Positions 61,201 through 64,000 of a stretch of 64,000 nucleotides of DNA are shown here, one piece after another. Position numbers and translations under genes: made by a program. The notes below the pieces were generated by a model. The model worked only from the letters and a program-made list of their open reading frames with translations, was not told the origin of the DNA and made no database searches. Each line of letters begins with the position of its first letter. The stretch's first letter is position 1. Source of the DNA: Gemmatimonadota bacterium (GTDB taxonomy: Bacteria; Gemmatimonadota; Gemmatimonadetes; Longimicrobiales; Gaopeijiaceae); assembly GCA_022825135.1 (NCBI GenBank), contig JAJDYN010000015.1:1-64000 (forward strand). The letters are read 5' to 3'.

Positions 61201-64000
61201 AACCGGGTTCCGGTCTCGATGGTGTCGCGCACCAGGTAGGGGGAGGATCCGTCGAGTTCCACCAGGTAGCGCATGTAGCGCTCGTCGATGTCCAGATTGC
61301 CGTCCCCGTCCAGGTCTTCCGAGTCCGGACGTCCGTTGCCCCGGGTGCAGTTGACCCTGGGGTCGCCGATGCGGTAGACCACCGCCCGGGTCGCCAGGCA
61401 CGCTTCGTCCCACAGCCCGCGCTGGTCGAGCTCGTCGTTCCATATCTCACCCTGGCGGGGATCGGCTTCCTGGTCGAGCGCACCGAGTCCCCACGCGCTT
61501 CCGCCCTCGCGGGTCCCTCCGGTGAGCCCGCTGGCGTCCACGAACAGCGCATCCTCGCTCACCGTCCCCAGGTCGAAGACGAGGGTGAGGTCCTCGCCCC
61601 CCGCGATGTACATATCCAGGAACTCGGTCCGGGTCAGGTCGAGGCCGGTGCTCGCGAGATTGGCGGTGATCGAGCGCCAGCGCCTGCGGTCGAACCGTCC
61701 CCCGGCGGCGCCGTCGCCGACCCCGAAGGTGAGCAGCAGCCCCGGCTCCCGGAACTCGTTGCCTGCAAAGTTGATCTGCCGGTCGATGTCGTTGCGGGGG
61801 AGAAAGCCCTCGAAGACGCCCGTGCTGTCCCCGCTCGCCCCCTCGGTGATCCAGGTATGCTGCCACTGGAGGGAGGCGATGTCCCCGGCGCCGAGCTCCG
61901 GCGGAAGGGCCTCGAGCGCGCCGTCGCGAAACTGCGGCGCGCTTCCCAGCCGCCAGCCCGTGCTCAGGCTGGAGAGCGGCAGGTCGCTCGTGGAATCGAA
62001 GTCGTGAAGGTAGACGTCGCCCGCCGTGTTCGGGCTCGGCAGGGAGAGCGCCATCTCCCCGTTCACGCTCAGCCGCGAGATGCCCGAGTGCGCCAGCCCG
62101 GGGATCCGGTCCAGCGCCCGGTCCAGCGCCGGCAGTTCCAGGTCCATGCGCCCGTTCACGCCACCCAGAATGATCGAAGCCGGCTCGACGCCAAGCTGGG
62201 GCCGGCGCAGAAGCCCCCTCTCGCGCTGGTACAGCCCGAGGAAGTTGAGTTGGCCCGCATCCCCGAGGGCGGTGCTGGCGTTCATGCCGAAGACCGAGGT
62301 CGGAGCAATCTGAAAGAGCGCCTGTTGCTCCCAGGTGGCGCGCAGGTCCCCCTGCGGGTCGCTGGCGAAGAGGGTCTCCGCATTGAGCAGCTGTACCTGC
62401 CCCATGTCGTAGTCGATGACGTAGTCGTCGCGTGCCACCAGCGCGCGGTCTCCGAAGAAGAGCCGCTCGCTGCCGTCGCGGATGCCGAGCGCGCCCAGTG
62501 AAAAGGACGAGATGAGCCCCTCGCTGCGCACGCGGAAGGGAATGGTGAGCCAGTAGAGCCCGGCGTTCTCACGCTCGTAGGGATCGACTGCGTCGTAGAT
62601 CTCCGGGTTGGCGTCCCCCGCAAGGATCTCGGAGGTCTCCTCGGCGGAGAGCCCCAGCGAGTATATCGGCGGTGGCTCGGCGAAGGGCCTGAGGGTCGGG
62701 AAGATGATGAAGGTGCCGGAAACCGCGGGCTGCTCCTCGAAGTCGTCGGCGGCGGGCTTGTAGACGTAGGCACGGTCGATGACGTCGACGGGAGATTCCT
62801 CGTCGAGCCCGAGCAGCTTCAGATAGGTGATGTCCTCTCCGGCGAGGCCGCGGGTGAAGGTCCTTCCCGCGCTCAACTCGCCGACGGAGATGTCGAGCGA
62901 GACCGACGGGATCTCAACGTCGTTCGAGCCCGATACCCGGTAGACCTGGTGCATCTCCAGGTCCCAGGTGGGCCGGCCCGGCTGGTGGTTGGGCTCCGAG
63001 GCGCGCAGCAGCGAGAGGCGCGGCCTGCCTCCCTCGTTGTGAATGCGCTCCGGGTTGTAGTCGCCAATGGTGTCGCCGGCCGCGGTGACGTAGGTGACCG
63101 CCAGCATTTCGTCGCGCCGGAGCGGGCTCCGGAGCGCGATCCAGAGGCCGCTCGGGTGGACGAAGTAGTCGACGCCCGCCTGCAGGTAGCGGAACCACCC
63201 GGATTCCGTCACCGTGTCGTCCCCGAGCGTCGCCGAGGCGTCGGCCTGGATGTAGCCCTCCACCTGCTGGCGGGTGACGGGGTCGTTCTCGAAGCGGTAG
63301 AGCTGGATCGGCTCCGCCCCGGGAATGGCGGAGGAAGGCACCGAGGCCGGATCCGCGCCCAGAACGTCGATGTGCGGGTAGTCGAAGAGGTTGCGCGGGT
63401 CCGCGAGGAAGAAGAACTGGCCGCGCACGTAGTCGGCGTTGTCGACCACGATGGTGTCTTCCTGGACGAAGGCGCGGTCGGTGCCCGCTCCCGCCAGGCG
63501 GAACTCCCGCGAAGACAGGTCGCCCCGCTGTTGCGCGAACACGGTCTCGAAGTCCACCGGGCCCAACTGGCCGGTGGCGCGCAGCCCGAAGTTGCCGGCC
63601 GGGATGCCCTCGGTGAGGAAGCGCGAATCGGGCAGGCCGAAGGTCACGTCCCCGACCTCGACGCCCTGAAGAATCTCGTCCTCCACGCCCTGATAGAAGA
63701 CATTGATGTTGTTGGTGGCCGAGAACTCGCGGGTCTGGTCGTAGTCGACGTTCACCACGATCCGCTCCGAGATGGTGCCGCCCATCTGGACTCCGAACTG
63801 GAGTTCGGGCACGAGCCGGGGCAGGAGTCCCGGCTGGCACCCGAGCTGGACACCGGCGTCGCAGGGACGAAAGCGGGTCCAGTCGCCCCCGAACTCGCCC
63901 CGGCCCCGGATGCGCACGTCCAGGTCCCGGAACTCGATCGGCCCGGCCCCGGGGAGGACGGCGGCCTCCGGCTCGGGAGGGAGTTCGGGGAGGAAGCCCA
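58257..64000 (-). CDS. SprA/Sov-type giant outer-membrane protein, 5' end outside window
   Basis: The C-terminal 1,913 residues of a very large protein, read from the right edge without a start codon. The sequence resembles SprA (Sov), the outer-membrane translocon of type IX secretion: GGTISERIVVNVDYDQTREF, NNINVFYQG, EVGDVTFGLPDSRFLTEGIP, then repeated beta-rich sections, FFLKVGSDEDNFYLYRTPL, VWINDFRLSRAV and a beta-barrel end (FWGQFVYNAGAFAGLP). The call is based on remembered family features. The gene follows the same direction as comEA-pilT-pilC-psd but is 125 bases upstream of comEA. Whether a full type IX system exists cannot be seen here. Confidence 0.78.
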   Translation of the reverse strand, partial: GFLPELPPEPEAAVLPGAGPIEFRDLDVRIRGRGEFGGDWTRFRPCDAGVQLGCQPGLLPRLVPELQFGVQMGGTISERIVVNVDYDQTREFSATNNINVFYQGVEDEILQGVEVGDVTFGLPDSRFLTEGIPAGNFGLRATGQLGPVDFETVFAQQRGDLSSREFRLAGAGTDRAFVQEDTIVVDNADYVRGQFFFLADPRNLFDYPHIDVLGADPASVPSSAIPGAEPIQLYRFENDPVTRQQVEGYIQADASATLGDDTVTESGWFRYLQAGVDYFVHPSGLWIALRSPLRRDEMLAVTYVTAAGDTIGDYNPERIHNEGGRPRLSLLRASEPNHQPGRPTWDLEMHQVYRVSGSNDVEIPSVSLDISVGELSAGRTFTRGLAGEDITYLKLLGLDEESPVDVIDRAYVYKPAADDFEEQPAVSGTFIIFPTLRPFAEPPPIYSLGLSAEETSEILAGDANPEIYDAVDPYERENAGLYWLTIPFRVRSEGLISSFSLGALGIRDGSERLFFGDRALVARDDYVIDYDMGQVQLLNAETLFASDPQGDLRATWEQQALFQIAPTSVFGMNASTALGDAGQLNFLGLYQRERGLLRRPQLGVEPASIILGGVNGRMDLELPALDRALDRIPGLAHSGISRLSVNGEMALSLPSPNTAGDVYLHDFDSTSDLPLSSLSTGWRLGSAPQFRDGALEALPPELGAGDIASLQWQHTWITEGASGDSTGVFEGFLPRNDIDRQINFAGNEFREPGLLLTFGVGDGAAGGRFDRRRWRSITANLASTGLDLTRTEFLDMYIAGGEDLTLVFDLGTVSEDALFVDASGLTGGTREGGSAWGLGALDQEADPRQGEIWNDELDQRGLWDEACLATRAVVYRIGDPRVNCTRGNGRPDSEDLDGDGNLDIDERYMRYLVELDGSSPYLVRDTIETGTRFRLYRIPLRGPQAINPGGIFTDGDFRAVKHLRLTITGNGEAAAVLARMRLVGSRWVKRAGEGVLTGMTGDDPGTGGAIEVSPVGAVEVGAAYHPPPGVVEQLDDPVSALGAQGVEFSEKALGITYRGLPPGERAEVYHRFPQRPRNFLTYRQARIWALARRGDWGMDRPTYFFLKVGSDEDNFYLYRTPLEPAVDPNGTRAEDWLPEVLVDFDRWLELRSEAEQRLIEDPPAAGAPALVVWSADSTYAVVLQDRARAPNLSQVRELSLGVWNEGDFPDDGEVWINDFRLSRAVTDRGLASHLNVDLNASDFMTTRISVSDRGALFRQLEGDPGYQRDQQWTANSTLQLSRFTPAAWGIELPLTVSHTTSGQDPTFLLRSDIRADRLEGLRKVAFDRTRVGLSFRKRTPSGNPLAAIFLDGLSARAGYSSSQSATATSDSDSRVVDARVGYDRALEPRTLPVVPDFLGGVVRALLPESLEERVLASRLRWSPERIGFGASYANQRNQTYRYEQILRLPGDSAATRTRSPRRGVDTDARVIFRPFQSVTATTDFTSTRDLLAPELAVRDPAVRPLLARERWSPGGVDLGWETNRRLRTNMRWGPRPADWLQWTLTWTTTYSSDRNATLVRRQVVEADTLRDLQRNVGGQRSASASVIFDPGTLARGGPPRPGVSDTPPQGTMRRLAGALSPITVNWQDGLTSRFNREVLDPDVRYQFGLSDLDGFRVVDGATAATLVDRNGWATGSGVTLLPGITASVDYSVTDIATFDTRSDRAANTRSWPNIVLRASSIPLPSFVQPVVERLTVNSGYRVDTRRLSFGTGTQQQRLQEDATIPLDVSVRWGGGFSASYRTTMTRGEGTDPTGDTRRRRNTHVFTMGGSFTPPGELGARLERPIQASLRYNQAGQSDCRITSGNDECVPFVDQSNATFNLTLDTVVSELQVGFQASYTNRQSNIGQRLGSTQFQIGFWGQFVYNAGAFAGLP

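Overview
The window is GC-rich chromosomal DNA, densely packed with genes and almost all housekeeping. It has one tRNA, no rRNA, and no phage, insertion sequence or CRISPR array that I can see. The best guess for the source is a member of the Gemmatimonadota or a close relative in the FCB group. The evidence is a very large SprA/Sov-type outer-membrane protein at the right edge, a type IV pilus system of Gram-negative design (PilMNOPQ with a secretin), the order atpZ-I-B-E-F-H-A-G-D-C, and frequent GTG starts with GTGA/ATGA stop-start overlaps. This assignment is inference from gene content, not from a marker-gene comparison.

Layout, left to right. 0-5 kb: thymidine phosphorylase facing left, then the coupled run ruvX-mltG-thiE facing right, then a PHP-domain phosphoesterase. 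4.7-12.1 kb: a complete F1Fo ATP synthase operon on the minus strand. 12.4-18.2 kb: a MoxR ATPase, a CBS/hemolysin-type membrane protein, a gamma-carbonic-anhydrase-like protein with a changed metal site, a prepilin peptidase with a large internal insertion, a SpoU-type RNA methyltransferase and thiD. 18.2-21 kb: an intergenic patch rich in TTGCA repeats, then a nucleoside transporter and purine nucleoside phosphorylase pair. 21-29 kb: a protein quality-control block (dnaK, htrA, tRNA-Leu, tig, clpP, clpX), then engB and an unrecognised exported protein. 29.8-42 kb, minus strand: a sigma54 activator with a degenerate receiver domain, a MogA/MoaB protein, gcvT, argF, hslU-hslV, xerC, topA, aroK and aroC. 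42-49 kb, minus strand: a type IV pilus assembly operon of four minor-pilin-like proteins followed by pilM-N-O-P-Q. 49-54 kb: a LysM/M15-like secreted protein, superoxide dismutase, a frameshifted Y-family DNA polymerase and an AGCS symporter. 54-58 kb, minus strand: a ComEA-like protein, pilT, pilC and phosphatidylserine decarboxylase. 58.3-64 kb: the SprA-like giant gene, whose 5' end lies outside the window.

Several sets of genes work together. Prepilin peptidase, minor pilins, PilMNOPQ, PilT, PilC and ComEA together suggest a retractable pilus that could serve twitching or DNA uptake; the extension ATPase PilB and the major pilin are not in this window. Thymidine phosphorylase, purine nucleoside phosphorylase and the CNT transporter form a nucleoside scavenging set. 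DnaK, trigger factor, ClpXP, HslUV and HtrA form a proteostasis set. A 15-base sequence, AAGTCTGCCATTTTG, occurs twice upstream of dnaK and once more within a perfect palindrome upstream of argF. It is the most interesting uncharacterised regulatory signal here. No wholly new multi-gene system is obvious.
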